The notes: generated from the letters alone by a model not told the origin. Positions 24,272 to 33,690 are shown, counted from the first letter of the stretch. The stretch is 64,000 bases of DNA from Dactylosporangium sucinum (GCF_014647515.1 NZ_BMPI01000040.1:39287-103286), one strand, 5' to 3'. A program made the numbers and translations.

Positions 24272-25168
24272 GTGCTGCACGCTGTCGAACCCACACCCTG
24301 GTGGCGCCTGCGCCGCACCTGGCTGATCGCCGGCGCGGGCGCCGTGGTGGCCGGGACCGCGACCGTGGCCCTCGTCGCGCAGTCCTCGGGCGCCGCGTGC
24401 GCGGCCGCGGCCGCGACGACAGGCCAGGCCACGTACTACGCGGCCGACGGCGGCGGCAACTGTTCGTTCGACCAGGTGGCGAACCCGCTGGTGGTCGCGC
24501 TCGGGAACGCGGAGTACAAGGCCGGGGCCGCCTGTGGCGGCTATCTCGACGTGAAGGGCCCGAAGGGCACCGTCCGCGTGAAGGTCACCGACCGCTGCCC
24601 GGAGTGCGCGGCCGGCCACCTCGACCTGAGCCGCCAGGCGTTCGCGAAGATCGGCGACGTGAACGCCGGCGTGATCAAGGTGACCTACAGCCCGGTCACG
24701 AACGCGCCCGTGCCCGGCCCGATGACGGTCCGCGTCAAGGAGGGTTCGTCACGGTACTGGCTGGCGCTGCGCCTCGACAACGTGGGCAACCCGACGTCGG
24801 CGGTGGAGCTCCAGCAGGGCGGTTCGTGGAAAGCGCTGACCCACACCGACTACAACTACTGGATCGCCCAGAACGGCGCCGGCCCCGGCCCGTTCACGGT
24901 CCGGGTCACCGACACGGCGGGCCGCCGGACCACACTGACGGGCGTGACGCTGACCCCGGGCACGGTCCAGCGCCCGGGCGCCACGGGCGGCGGCACGGTG
25001 GCCCCGAAGACGACGGCGCCCTCCCCGAAGGTGTCGTCGTCGTCCCCGCCGTCGTCCCCGCCGCCGTCGTCCTCGCCGTCGGCCGAGGCGCTCGCCGCCG
25101 ACGCACCGTCGCCCGAGCCGTCCGCGACGAGCGCCGCCCCGGCCGCGCGTGCCGAGTCGCGCTGCTGA
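24272..25168 (+). CDS. secreted bacterial expansin-like protein
   Basis: 298 residues from GTG 24272. An N-terminal membrane/signal helix (about 13-36, LIAGAGAVVAGTATVALVA) precedes the double-psi beta-barrel domain (about 45-140): GQATYYAADGGGNCSF, CGGYLDVKGPKGTVRVKVTD, CPECAAGHLDLSRQAF, with the conserved TD and LDL Asp residues of expansins. A second domain (about 142-235; VKEGSSRYWLALRLDN, YNYWIAQ) is the CBM63 cellulose-binding domain with planar aromatics. A Pro/Ser/Thr-rich tail of about 60 residues ends in Cys. Expansins loosen cellulose-xyloglucan contacts without hydrolysis, fitting the surrounding CAZymes. It ends 5 bp from the convergent S66 gene. Confidence 0.88.
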   Translation: MLHAVEPTPWWRLRRTWLIAGAGAVVAGTATVALVAQSSGAACAAAAATTGQATYYAADGGGNCSFDQVANPLVVALGNAEYKAGAACGGYLDVKGPKGTVRVKVTDRCPECAAGHLDLSRQAFAKIGDVNAGVIKVTYSPVTNAPVPGPMTVRVKEGSSRYWLALRLDNVGNPTSAVELQQGGSWKALTHTDYNYWIAQNGAGPGPFTVRVTDTAGRRTTLTGVTLTPGTVQRPGATGGGTVAPKTTAPSPKVSSSSPPSSPPPSSSPSAEALAADAPSPEPSATSAAPAARAESRC

Positions 25169-25172
25169 CCCG

Positions 25173-26549
25173 TCACCCGTAGTCGGCGAAGACCCGGCGC
25201 GCTGATCCGTCGACCGTGACGCGGCCGCCGTGCGGCAGGATCCACTGCGGCCGGGTATGGCCGAACGGCACCCCGACGCACACAACGGCATCCGGGTTGT
25301 ACCGCGCGACCATCTCGACGACGACGTCCCGCTGCGCGGCGCGCAGCCGCGCCCGGTCCTCGGCGGCCGGCCGCCGGGTGTGGTCGGAGACCGGCGGGCG
25401 CGCCACCAGCACCGCGTCGACGGCACCGAGCAGCCCGCGTTCGCCGAGCGCGCGGACGATCCACCCGACCTCGCGGGCCGGGAGCAGCTTCTCGGACGTC
25501 TCGATGATGAGCACGCCGCCCAGCAGCGCCTCGGCCGGGAACGGGAACCGCCCCGCGGTGAGGATCCACTGGATCACCTCGAGGCACCCGCCCCAGGCGG
25601 CGCCGGTCACGGTGCGCGCCGGCCCGTGCCAGCTCCACGGCTCGGTGGCCGCCCGCTCGCCGAAGCACTCCAGCGCCCGCGGGTCGGCCCAGTCGACCCC
25701 GACGTCCTCCGACTCGCCCGGGTCGGTGATCTCGAGCCGTCCGCCGGTCACCAGCGCGGCCCGCAGGGACCGGGCGTGCACGTCGTCCACTCCGGGCCCG
25801 GGGCCGAGGTGCACCTGGGACGAGCCGCCGTAGAAGCTCGCGATGCCGTTGGCCCAGAGCCAGTGGTGCAGGTTGGTGTTGTCGCTGGTGCCGAGGAACG
25901 GCTTGGGGTCGGTCCGGGCGAGCCCGGCGTCGAGGTGCGGGATCACCGTGATCTGGTCGTCGCCCCCGACGACGGCGAGGATGCCCCGGATCGCCGGGTC
26001 CGCGAAGGCGGCATTGATGTCGCCGGCCCGCGCCGTTGCGGAGGCCCCGACCCGGCGGGTGGTCGGGAACTCGACCGGCACGAGCCCGGTCACCTCGGCG
26101 AGCCGCCGCATGGCCTGCTCATGCACGGCGGGAAACGCCCCGGCCGCCGCGAACGACGGCGAGAGCACAGCGACCCGGTCCCCGGGCCGCGCCTTCGGCG
26201 GCCGCACCAACTCCCGCACCATGCCAGCGATCCAACCACGCCGGGCCGCATCGCGCGGGGTCAGGTGGCGCCGTGGGTGCTGCCGGTGCCGTGCCAGCGG
26301 GCAGCCGGTGCCGTGCAGCGGGCAGCCGGGGTCGTCAATGTCGTGCTCGGTCATGGCGTTCTCGCCCCTGCCGATCGTGCAGGTGCAGCGGCCGTGTCGG
26401 GGACACCAGCGGGCCGTCACGTCGGTGCAGGCCGGCGGCTGCGGGCCCCGCGGGCGGCCGTCGCCGAGGAACACCAGGGCGCCGAGCAGGAAGCCGGCCA
26501 CCAGGGCCAGCAGGTGGGTCGTCGCCAGGCCGGCGAAGGTGTCGAACAT
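25173..26549 (-). CDS. S66 family serine peptidase (LD-carboxypeptidase/MccF-like) with Cys/His-rich N-terminal extension
   Basis: 458 residues if read from ATG 26549. The C-terminal 349 residues (from an internal ATG at 26222) form a complete S66 enzyme: ARPGDRVAVLSPSFAAAG, nucleophile Ser in FLGTSDNTNLHHWL, Glu in LLGGVLIIETSEKL and His in GVPFGHTRPQW. The preceding 109 residues contain one membrane helix (LLALVAGFLLGALVFLG) and a CPRHGRCTC...CPLHGTGC motif seen in small actinobacterial proteins. Either a true membrane-anchored fusion or a misjoined start with 26222 the true one. S66 enzymes cut muropeptides or inactivate microcin C-like compounds. Confidence 0.8.
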   Translation of the reverse strand: MFDTFAGLATTHLLALVAGFLLGALVFLGDGRPRGPQPPACTDVTARWCPRHGRCTCTIGRGENAMTEHDIDDPGCPLHGTGCPLARHRQHPRRHLTPRDAARRGWIAGMVRELVRPPKARPGDRVAVLSPSFAAAGAFPAVHEQAMRRLAEVTGLVPVEFPTTRRVGASATARAGDINAAFADPAIRGILAVVGGDDQITVIPHLDAGLARTDPKPFLGTSDNTNLHHWLWANGIASFYGGSSQVHLGPGPGVDDVHARSLRAALVTGGRLEITDPGESEDVGVDWADPRALECFGERAATEPWSWHGPARTVTGAAWGGCLEVIQWILTAGRFPFPAEALLGGVLIIETSEKLLPAREVGWIVRALGERGLLGAVDAVLVARPPVSDHTRRPAAEDRARLRAAQRDVVVEMVARYNPDAVVCVGVPFGHTRPQWILPHGGRVTVDGSARRVFADYG

Positions 26550-26641
26550 GCGCGGCCGTCCCCTCGATCTCGCGCCTGCCCCCGATCGTCGCGCGGCCGG
26601 GCAATTTCCGCTGCCCCGGCACGAGGACGGGCCGCCCTGGA

Positions 26642-26970
26642 AACGTCGGGAACGGGGGTGCGCTGTTCCGGGAACGTCGGGAACGGGGGTGCGCTGTTCC
26701 GGGAACGTCGGGAACGGGGGTGGGCCGCCCTGGAACGTCGGGAACGGGGGTGGGCCGCCCTGGAACGTCGGGAACGGAGGTGGGCCGTTCCGGGAACCTC
26801 GGGAACGAGAGCAGGCGGCTCCCGGAAACTCGGGAACGAGAGCGGGCCGCTCCCGGAAACCTGGGAACGAGAGCCGGATGTCCGGGGAACCCCGGAACGA
26901 GAGCGGGCCGTCCCGGGAAACCCCGGAACAAGAGCCGGCCGCCCCGGGGAACCCCGGAGCGGCCGGCCGT
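26642..26970. repeat. tandem array of about eleven 30-32 bp repeats
   Basis: Units begin at 26642, 26673, 26704, 26734, 26764, 26795, 26827, 26858, 26888, 26919 and 26950. Each has two GGAAC-like boxes about 10 bp apart: left units read AACGTCGGGAACGGGGGTG, right ones drift to AACCCCGGAACGAGAGC. The period is not a multiple of three, so it is not coding. It lies upstream of the S66 gene and ends just after the stop of the GH87 gene. Confidence 0.9.
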
Positions 26971-26981
26971 GAGCGAGCGAG

Positions 26982-29900
26982 CTACGGGGTAACGAACACG
27001 AACTGGGAGCCCGGTTCCTTCACCACGTCGCCCTGGGCGGAGTTGGTGACCTGGACATTGGTCAGGGTCGCCTGGCCGCGGGCGCCGCTCATGGCGAGGA
27101 TCCCGGACCCGTTGTTGGACTTGTCGATCTTCACGTTGGTGATCTGGGCGGTCATCACGCCGCCGCCGGTCTTGAACTGGATGCCGTCGTACGTCGAGTC
27201 GGAGATGTCGGTGTCGCGGATGATCACGCCCGGGATGTCCTTGCCCTGGGCGAACAGGGTGATCGCGCCGAACTCCTGCTGCTCACCCCAGAAGACGCCG
27301 CCGCACCGGTACAGGCCGTTGTTGGCGATCGTCGTCGTGCCCGAGAACGCCAGCGGGTTGTGGTCCGTGGCCAGCATGATGCCCGGGTAGTTCATCGTGT
27401 CGGAGATCAGGTTGTTCTCGATCCCGTTGCCGTAGCCACCGTAGATGGCGATGCCGTTGGCCCGCCACGGCAGCTGGACCGTGTTGTTCGTGAAGTGGTT
27501 GTCGTGGCCGATGTCGACCGCCTGGTCCTTCACGAACGGGTTGGCCCACACCGCGAGCGAGTCGTCGCCGGTGGTGCGGAACGAGGAGTTGAACACCTTC
27601 GAGTTGCGGGTGCCGTTGGAGAAGTTGATGCCGTCGGCGAAGGTGTCGCGGATGCGCATGCCGGAGAATTCCAGGCCGTCGCCCGGGTTCCAGTACGCCG
27701 GCGTGTCCGAGTAGTCGCGGCCGACCCAGGCGCCGACGTTGACGTGCTCGATCCACAGGTTGCTGATCTTCGTGTTCTTGCCGAACCGGCCGTTGAGGCC
27801 GTGGCCGCGGTTGGCCCGGTTCTTGGTGGCGCCGAAGATCGCCAGGTCCGAGATCTGGGCGTTGTCCTCGATCTCGAAGCCGACGTTGCCCTCGTGCGGG
27901 TGGTTGATGTTGCCGGTGACGTTCTGCGGCTCGGTGTCGGTGTAGAGCTCCGTGTGCCACATGCCGGCGCCGCGGATCACGACGTTGCGGATGCCCAGCT
28001 GGTTCCACTGGCCGCGGGTCGGGTCCGGGGTGAGGATCTTCTGCTCCTGCCGCCACTTGCCGGCCGGGATCCACACGCAGGAGATGACGCCGTTCTGGTC
28101 GTCCATCACCGCGCGCTGGATCGCGGCGGTGTCGTCGATCCCGTCGTTGGGCACCGCGCCGTAGGCCGTGATCGAGGTGCACCCGGCCGGCTGCGACAGC
28201 GCCGGCGCGACCTGCTCCAGGTCGATCAGGTCGAGGTAGTAGAACGACGCGGTGTCACCGGCGTCGCGCTGCAGCTTGAACCGCGTGCCCGCCGGGTACG
28301 AGGTGGGCAGCAGCGCGTGCGACTCGTCGAAGAGCCGCCGGGCGTTGGACGACGGCGAGTTGGACAGCGACTCGGTGTCGTCGGTCGTGCCGTACAGCCA
28401 GCTGAACTTCGACGACAGCGTGAGCTTCTGCACGAAGACGTCGTTGGCGTACAGGCTGATCGTGTAGTCCTGGCCGCCACCGCTCGCCGAGTCGGGCACC
28501 GAGTTGCGCACGACGATCGAGTTGGCCTGGTTCGTCGAGGTGATCTGTACGTACTGCCCCTGCGCGGAGAGGCGCACCGACGCCCGGCCCGAGGACTCGG
28601 TACCGAAGTTGGTGTGCCCGAACGTGCGCAGCGGGTCGGCGGTGACGAGCTGGCCCGTGTAGGTGCCCGCCTCCGCCTCGTAGGACGTGTACGGCACCGC
28701 GGCGCCGCGCCCGACGACGATCGCCTGCGACATCGAGTTGTTCGTCTCGCTCGTCTCCGCCACGACGTTGGTCGCGTCGGCGGTGGCGACGATCGTGGCC
28801 CCGCCCGCGACGGCGGTCCAGGTGCCGTTGATCGCCACGTTGACCGTCGCACCGGCGGCGATCGAGGGGGTGTTGGTGTTCAGGGTGGTACCGCCGACCG
28901 TCACCCGGGTCACGGTCGTGACCCCGGAGGCGGTGGTGCCGCGGTTGTTCACGGCGACGGTGAACGACACCGCCGCGCCGGCGGCCGGGCTGGCCGGGTT
29001 CGACGTGATGCCGACGACCTGCAGGTCGGGGCCGGGCGCCTGGGCGACGACCAGCTGGCTGGAGGCGGTGAAGGTGTTGTTGTCGTCGTTCTGCTCGACG
29101 ACCGTGTTGGCCGGGTCGACCGTGGCCGACGCCGTGTAGCTGCCCATCGGGCGCTGCCCGGCGTTGACCGTCACGGTGGTGGAGGCGCCGGCGGCGAGCG
29201 CGCCGACGTTGGCCGTGCCGGCGAGCTGGCCGCCGAGGTTCACGTTGACCGTGGTGGCGGGGGATCCGGCGGTACCGGCGTTCTGCACCGTGGCGGAGAG
29301 GGTGATCGCGCTGGTCTCGTCCGGCGACGCCGGCGACCAGGTCAGGTTGGTGACCCGCAGGTCCGGGTTCGGCGCCATCGTGCCGAACACCTGCAGCTCG
29401 GCCACCTGACCACCCGGGGCGCCGGTGTTGCTGAAGAACTGCAGCTGCACGTCGGCGGTCCGGGCGGTGACCGGAATCGTGATCGTGTTCTGGTTGCCCG
29501 GGCTGAAGTTGTAGTCGGCCCGCGCCACGAGCGACGTGTACCCGGTCGCCGACTGCTCGCGGCCGAGCACCTGGACGGCCTGGGTGCGCGCGCCCCACGC
29601 CGAGTCCGGGTTGAGCTTGACGACGACGGAGGTGATGTCGGCGTTGGCGCCGAGCTTCAGGGTCAGCGTCGACGGGAACCCGTTCGACTCCCAGTAGGTG
29701 CCGACCTGGCCGTCGTTGGCGTTGCCCGCGGTGAACGTGAACACCGACGACGACGCCTCGATCGGCTTGCCGGGCGCCAGGTTGGTGCCCTGCGGCGGGT
29801 TGGTGCCGTTGCGGATGACGGTGTTGCTCGGCGACGACTCGTTGCCGGCGGCGTCGCGGGCCCGCACGACGTACGAGACGGTCGCGGTGTCCGGCTGGCT

Positions 29901-31301
29901 GTCGGTGTAGGTGAGCACCCCGCCGGCGACGGTGGTGCGGGCCGCGCCGTTGGCGTAGACCGTGTAGCCGGTGACGCCGACGTTGTCGGTCGACGCCGTC
30001 CAGGTGAGCCGGATCTGGCCGGACGCGGGCTGGGTGTACGCCAGGTTGCCCGGCGCGGTCGGCGCCTCGGTGTCGGGGCCGGTGCCGCCGGGGCGGTTCA
30101 CCGTGTTGCTGTTCGGCGACTCGTTGCCGACGGCGTCGCGCGCCCGCACGAAGTACGACAGCGTCGCCGTGGTCGGCTGGCTCTCCGTGTAGACGAGGGT
30201 GTTCCCGGCGACGGTGGTGACGAAGGCGCCGTTGCGGTAGATGGCGTAGGCGGTCACGCCCACGTCGTCGGTCGACGCGGTCCAGGCGAGCCGGATCTGG
30301 CCGCTGCTCGGCTCGGTCAGGGTGAGGTTGCCGGGGGCGGTCGGCGGGTTCCCGTCGACGATGCCCGCACCGTAGACCTCGAACTCGGCGATCTGGGCCG
30401 CCGGGTGACCGGTGTTCGCCGTGACGTTGAGGCGGAGGTACCGCTGCATCGTCCCCGCGAAGTTGATGGTCACCGTGTTCCCGCTGGCCGGGTTGAACGT
30501 GTAGCCGGCCGAGGCCACGACGTCGGTGAAGGAGCTGCCGTTGGTGCTGCCCTGCACGGCGAGGGTCTGCGTGCGGGTCGCCCAGGCGGCCGACGGCGGC
30601 AGCTTCAGCACGACGCGGTTGACGCTCTGCGTGACGCCGAGGTCGACCTGCAGCCACTGCGGGAACGCGTTGTTCGCGCTCTCCCAGTAGCTGGACTGGT
30701 TGCCGTCGTTCGCGTTCGAGGCCGGGAAGCCGCTCACGCTGCTGCTCGCGGTCAGCGTCCTGCCCGCGGCCAGGTTCGGCGTGGCGCTGCCGGCGCCGTA
30801 GATCTCCAGCTCGCTGAGCTGCGCGGCGGGCCAGCCGGTGTTGGCGGAGACGGTCGCCCGCACGTAGCGGACGCTCGTGGCGGTGAAGTTCACGGTCACC
30901 GCGTTGCCGGACGACGGGTTGAAGGCGCGTGCGGCCGACGGGGACAGGTCGCTGAACGAGCTGCCGTTCGTGCTGCCCTGCACGGCGAGGGTCTGGGTGC
31001 GGGAGCCCCAGCCGCCGGGCAGCTTCAGGACGACCTGGTCGACGCTCACGGCGCTGCCGAGGTCGACCTGCACCCACTGCGGGAACGCGTTGTTCGGGCT
31101 CTCCCAGTACGTTTCCGGGTTGCCGTCGTTGACGTTGCCCGCGGCGTAGACGCCGTTCGTGCCGCTGGCCGTGGCCGGGCGGCCGAGCGCGAGGTTGGGG
31201 CCGCCGGCGGCGAAGGCCGGGGGCGCGGCGAGGCCGGCCACGACCAGGCCGGCCCCGAGGAAGCCGCTGAGCAGCCGCCAGACGAGTGGTCTGCGTTTCA
31301 T
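26982..31301 (-). CDS. secreted multidomain alpha-1,3-glucanase (mycodextranase), probable GH87
   Basis: 1,439 residues from ATG 31301 behind GAGGACCT. Order: signal peptide (1-32); two discoidin (CBM32-like) domains (about 35-170 and 172-310); two fibronectin-III domains (about 315-500); a third discoidin-like domain (about 508-645); two CARDB domains (about 650-870); a CBM35/6-like domain (about 875-1035, YEAEAGTYTG); and a right-handed beta-helix (about 1045-1439). Acidic residues D1223, D1246 and D1247 (FADGIN and TTGDDSLAVW) have the 23/24-residue spacing I recall for the catalytic Asp cluster of GH87 enzymes. It would hydrolyse alpha-1,3-glucan of fungal walls. Pectate-lyase-like alternatives are less likely. 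Confidence 0.78.
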   Translation of the reverse strand: MKRRPLVWRLLSGFLGAGLVVAGLAAPPAFAAGGPNLALGRPATASGTNGVYAAGNVNDGNPETYWESPNNAFPQWVQVDLGSAVSVDQVVLKLPGGWGSRTQTLAVQGSTNGSSFSDLSPSAARAFNPSSGNAVTVNFTATSVRYVRATVSANTGWPAAQLSELEIYGAGSATPNLAAGRTLTASSSVSGFPASNANDGNQSSYWESANNAFPQWLQVDLGVTQSVNRVVLKLPPSAAWATRTQTLAVQGSTNGSSFTDVVASAGYTFNPASGNTVTINFAGTMQRYLRLNVTANTGHPAAQIAEFEVYGAGIVDGNPPTAPGNLTLTEPSSGQIRLAWTASTDDVGVTAYAIYRNGAFVTTVAGNTLVYTESQPTTATLSYFVRARDAVGNESPNSNTVNRPGGTGPDTEAPTAPGNLAYTQPASGQIRLTWTASTDNVGVTGYTVYANGAARTTVAGGVLTYTDSQPDTATVSYVVRARDAAGNESSPSNTVIRNGTNPPQGTNLAPGKPIEASSSVFTFTAGNANDGQVGTYWESNGFPSTLTLKLGANADITSVVVKLNPDSAWGARTQAVQVLGREQSATGYTSLVARADYNFSPGNQNTITIPVTARTADVQLQFFSNTGAPGGQVAELQVFGTMAPNPDLRVTNLTWSPASPDETSAITLSATVQNAGTAGSPATTVNVNLGGQLAGTANVGALAAGASTTVTVNAGQRPMGSYTASATVDPANTVVEQNDDNNTFTASSQLVVAQAPGPDLQVVGITSNPASPAAGAAVSFTVAVNNRGTTASGVTTVTRVTVGGTTLNTNTPSIAAGATVNVAINGTWTAVAGGATIVATADATNVVAETSETNNSMSQAIVVGRGAAVPYTSYEAEAGTYTGQLVTADPLRTFGHTNFGTESSGRASVRLSAQGQYVQITSTNQANSIVVRNSVPDSASGGGQDYTISLYANDVFVQKLTLSSKFSWLYGTTDDTESLSNSPSSNARRLFDESHALLPTSYPAGTRFKLQRDAGDTASFYYLDLIDLEQVAPALSQPAGCTSITAYGAVPNDGIDDTAAIQRAVMDDQNGVISCVWIPAGKWRQEQKILTPDPTRGQWNQLGIRNVVIRGAGMWHTELYTDTEPQNVTGNINHPHEGNVGFEIEDNAQISDLAIFGATKNRANRGHGLNGRFGKNTKISNLWIEHVNVGAWVGRDYSDTPAYWNPGDGLEFSGMRIRDTFADGINFSNGTRNSKVFNSSFRTTGDDSLAVWANPFVKDQAVDIGHDNHFTNNTVQLPWRANGIAIYGGYGNGIENNLISDTMNYPGIMLATDHNPLAFSGTTTIANNGLYRCGGVFWGEQQEFGAITLFAQGKDIPGVIIRDTDISDSTYDGIQFKTGGGVMTAQITNVKIDKSNNGSGILAMSGARGQATLTNVQVTNSAQGDVVKEPGSQFVFVTP

Positions 31302-31609
31302 TGAGGTCCTCAGTTCGTGGGGACAGGGCAGCGTTCATCGCCCCTGGACCCTCGGGTGCTCGTGTGGCGCGCCGCACCCCGCCGGGCCGGACGGCACGGC
31401 AGAGCGCGCTGGCGGCGAGGCGCGCCGGCGGGGCTGGACCCCGGGGTCAGGGTTGTCCGGTTGGCGGATGATGCGTCGGTACGGGCATTCGGGCAGACCG
31501 TTGGCGGTGAGTCTGCCGTCAACTTGCACTCCGTTACGCAGGATTTCGGCGATCCCCTGCCAACTTCTTGCAAGCTTGGTGTTCAAGGTTGCAGATGTAT
31601 CGTGGTTCG
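31302..31609. other. 308-bp region before the GH87 gene
   Basis: Non-coding leader and promoter region for the leftward GH87 gene. Overlapping palindromes CTTGCAAG (31567-31574) and CAAGCTTG (31571-31578), with further TTGCA/TTCAAGG copies to the right, could be an operator. No gene or RNA family recognised. Confidence 0.4.
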
Positions 31610-32656
31610 TCAACGGGTGCGCCGCTCGTACCGATGAAACACCCAGGTCAGCGCGGTGAGCACGATTGCCGCGACGGGGAGCCAGGCGATCCGGTGCAGG
31701 ACCCACGCCCCGTCCGGCTCGTCGAGCAGGCCCGGCGGGCGGCCGGCGGCGAGCCCGGCGAACGTGACGAGCAGCAGCGCCGTCTGGTGCCACAGGAAGA
31801 CGGTCAGCGCCGTGCGGTTCAGCGTGGCGACGGCCCGCCGGGCGGTGTTCTCCAGCCGGTGGCGCAGCATGAGGTACCCGCCGATCTGCAGCATCGCGAG
31901 GGACATCGCGGCGAGCGACGGCGGGTCCAGGTTGGAGAAACGGTCCCCGGGCACGCCGACCGCGCTGGACGGGTAGCCGCCCACGGTGAGCAGCAGCGCG
32001 CCGCCCGCCAGGCCGGCGGCGGCCAGCAGCGGACCGTCCCGCCGGCTCAGGCGGCCGTCGGCGAGCGCGATCCCGAGCAGGTACGGCACCGACCACGCCA
32101 CCGGAACCATCGCGAGGCGCCACCATCCGGGCAGGCCACCGTCCCGGGCGGCATCGGTGATCGCCACGAGGAGGAGCGGCGCCAGTACCGCCGGCGCGCC
32201 GGCCCTGCCCACGAGGCGCTTGAGGGCCGGGGCCGCGGCGGTGAGGACCAGGTAGGCGGCGAGGAACCACAGCGGGTGGGTGACCAGGGAGACGACGACG
32301 TGCCGCGTGCTGTCCGGGGCGCCGACGGCCCGCAGCGCGGCGATGGCGGGCAGCCACACGGCGGCGAGGATCAGCACCGGCACCACGAGCCGCCTCCGGT
32401 GTTTGCCGGGACTCGGCGACCGGCGGGTGGCGGCGAAACCGCTCGCGAAGAAGAACAGTCCGAGGGTCTGGAAGAGCCAGCTCGCCGGGGCCAGGTACGA
32501 AGCGTGCTGCAGCGGGCTCTCGCCGTGCAGGGCCGACGTGTCGTGCGGGTCGCTGACCACGGCCGAGACCAGCCAGTGGCCCAGCACGACGCCGGCGACG
32601 GCCACGGCTCGCACCGCGTCGATCGTCGTGTCCCGGGTCTGCGTCGCGGTGGTCAT
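31610..32656 (-). CDS. acyltransferase 3 family membrane protein
   Basis: 348 residues from ATG 32656. About ten membrane helices. The N-terminal signature RDTTIDAVRAVAVAGVVLGHW carries the conserved catalytic His of acyltransferase-3 proteins, followed by FQTLGLFFFASGFAATR and LVTHPLWFLAAYLV. Such enzymes transfer acetyl or other acyl groups to extracytoplasmic glycans or small molecules. The start overlaps the upstream hydrolase stop by 4 bp, so the two genes are translationally coupled. Substrate unknown; a surface polysaccharide is plausible. Confidence 0.88.
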   Translation of the reverse strand: MTTATQTRDTTIDAVRAVAVAGVVLGHWLVSAVVSDPHDTSALHGESPLQHASYLAPASWLFQTLGLFFFASGFAATRRSPSPGKHRRRLVVPVLILAAVWLPAIAALRAVGAPDSTRHVVVSLVTHPLWFLAAYLVLTAAAPALKRLVGRAGAPAVLAPLLLVAITDAARDGGLPGWWRLAMVPVAWSVPYLLGIALADGRLSRRDGPLLAAAGLAGGALLLTVGGYPSSAVGVPGDRFSNLDPPSLAAMSLAMLQIGGYLMLRHRLENTARRAVATLNRTALTVFLWHQTALLLVTFAGLAAGRPPGLLDEPDGAWVLHRIAWLPVAAIVLTALTWVFHRYERRTR

Positions 32657-33546
32657 CGTTGGTCCCCGTGCGCCGCGACGCGGGCGACGGCCTGCTGGGC
32701 GTCGGTGCCCGGGGTGAGGTACCGGTCGTGGTCGAGGACCGTCTCGGCCGGGATCACGCGGGCGCCGAACGCCGGGCCGGCCGGCTGGCGGCCGTGGCCG
32801 AGGCCGCCGATCCGCACCCCGGGGACGAACCGCATCGGGTCGTGCGGCGACAGCGCCGCCCACACCCTGGCCGTGGTGCCCAGGCCGCGCACGGTCGCGG
32901 CGCCCGTGCCGGGGCAGCCGAACACGACGAGGTCGGTCACCGCGGGCGGCAGGTTCCGCGCGGCGAGGCCGATGACGGTGCCGCCGTAGCTGTGGCCGAG
33001 CAGCGCCACCGTCGCTTGTGGACAGGCGGTGGTGAGGGCTCGCACGAACCGTTCCAGGGCGGCGGCGCCGGCGCGGGCCAGGTCCTCGCGGAAGGCGGAG
33101 ACGTCGATGCCGGCGGGCGTGTCGTACCCGAGCCAGACGACGACCGCCGTCGCGCCTCCGGTTGCGTCGTGGAGGTCCCGGCCCTGGCGGGACGGGGAGC
33201 GGTACGGGCGGCTCGCCACGCCGCGCCAGTAGTTGTCGGCCCGGTTCCCGGCGCCCGGGACCAGCACGGCGATCCGGCGGGCGGTGCCGAGGTCGCCGAA
33301 CACCTCGGCGACGCGCCCCCGGTGCGGCCCGCCGGGCGGTTCGAACAGCAGGAACTGCCCGTCCCGTCCCTCGTACGGCGGGCCGGCCGCGTCCATCGCC
33401 GCGCGGGTCGCCGCGTACCGCGCCGCGAACGTCTCGTGCAGGTCGATCGGTTCCGGTGCGGGGACCGCGTCGGTCGGCGCCAGCAGTGTTCCGGCGGCGG
33501 GTGCGAGCGCGACAGCGAGGGCGGTGAGGATGGTGCGGCGTCTCAT
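32653..33546 (-). CDS. alpha/beta hydrolase of the DUF1023 type, exported
   Basis: 297 residues from ATG 33546. A signal peptide (MRRRTILTALAVALAPAAGT) precedes the hydrolase. The core shows IAVLVPGAGNRADNYW, nucleophile Ser in ALLGHSYGGTVIGLA, an acid in LSPHDPMRF and a candidate His in LDHDRYLTPG. DUF1023 members are annotated as lipases or esterases without firm substrates. Overlap by 4 bp with the acyltransferase gene suggests that one adds and the other removes acyl groups on a common target, which is inference only. Confidence 0.82.
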   Translation of the reverse strand: MRRRTILTALAVALAPAAGTLLAPTDAVPAPEPIDLHETFAARYAATRAAMDAAGPPYEGRDGQFLLFEPPGGPHRGRVAEVFGDLGTARRIAVLVPGAGNRADNYWRGVASRPYRSPSRQGRDLHDATGGATAVVVWLGYDTPAGIDVSAFREDLARAGAAALERFVRALTTACPQATVALLGHSYGGTVIGLAARNLPPAVTDLVVFGCPGTGAATVRGLGTTARVWAALSPHDPMRFVPGVRIGGLGHGRQPAGPAFGARVIPAETVLDHDRYLTPGTDAQQAVARVAAHGDQR

Positions 33547-33690
33547 GGCGATGAGCGTCGCGATTCCGGACATCCGGCACATCGGGCCGCGGACGGTAGC
33601 CGTCCGGGCGCGCCGCTGCGGGGCGTACGCCCACGGTCTTACGCCCGTGGTCCGACGCGGCGGGCCGGGCGGCTGGTTAGCATCGGCGGC

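Noticed and set aside
26642..26970. CRISPR array
   Set aside because: Repeats are contiguous with no unique spacers, drift in sequence and have no cas genes nearby.
27360..31304. Long open frame antisense to the GH87 gene (over 1,300 codons)
   Set aside because: Composed of Arg/Val/Gly-rich low-information sequence typical of the opposite strand of high-GC genes; no domain, and the minus strand carries clear discoidin, FnIII and beta-helix domains.
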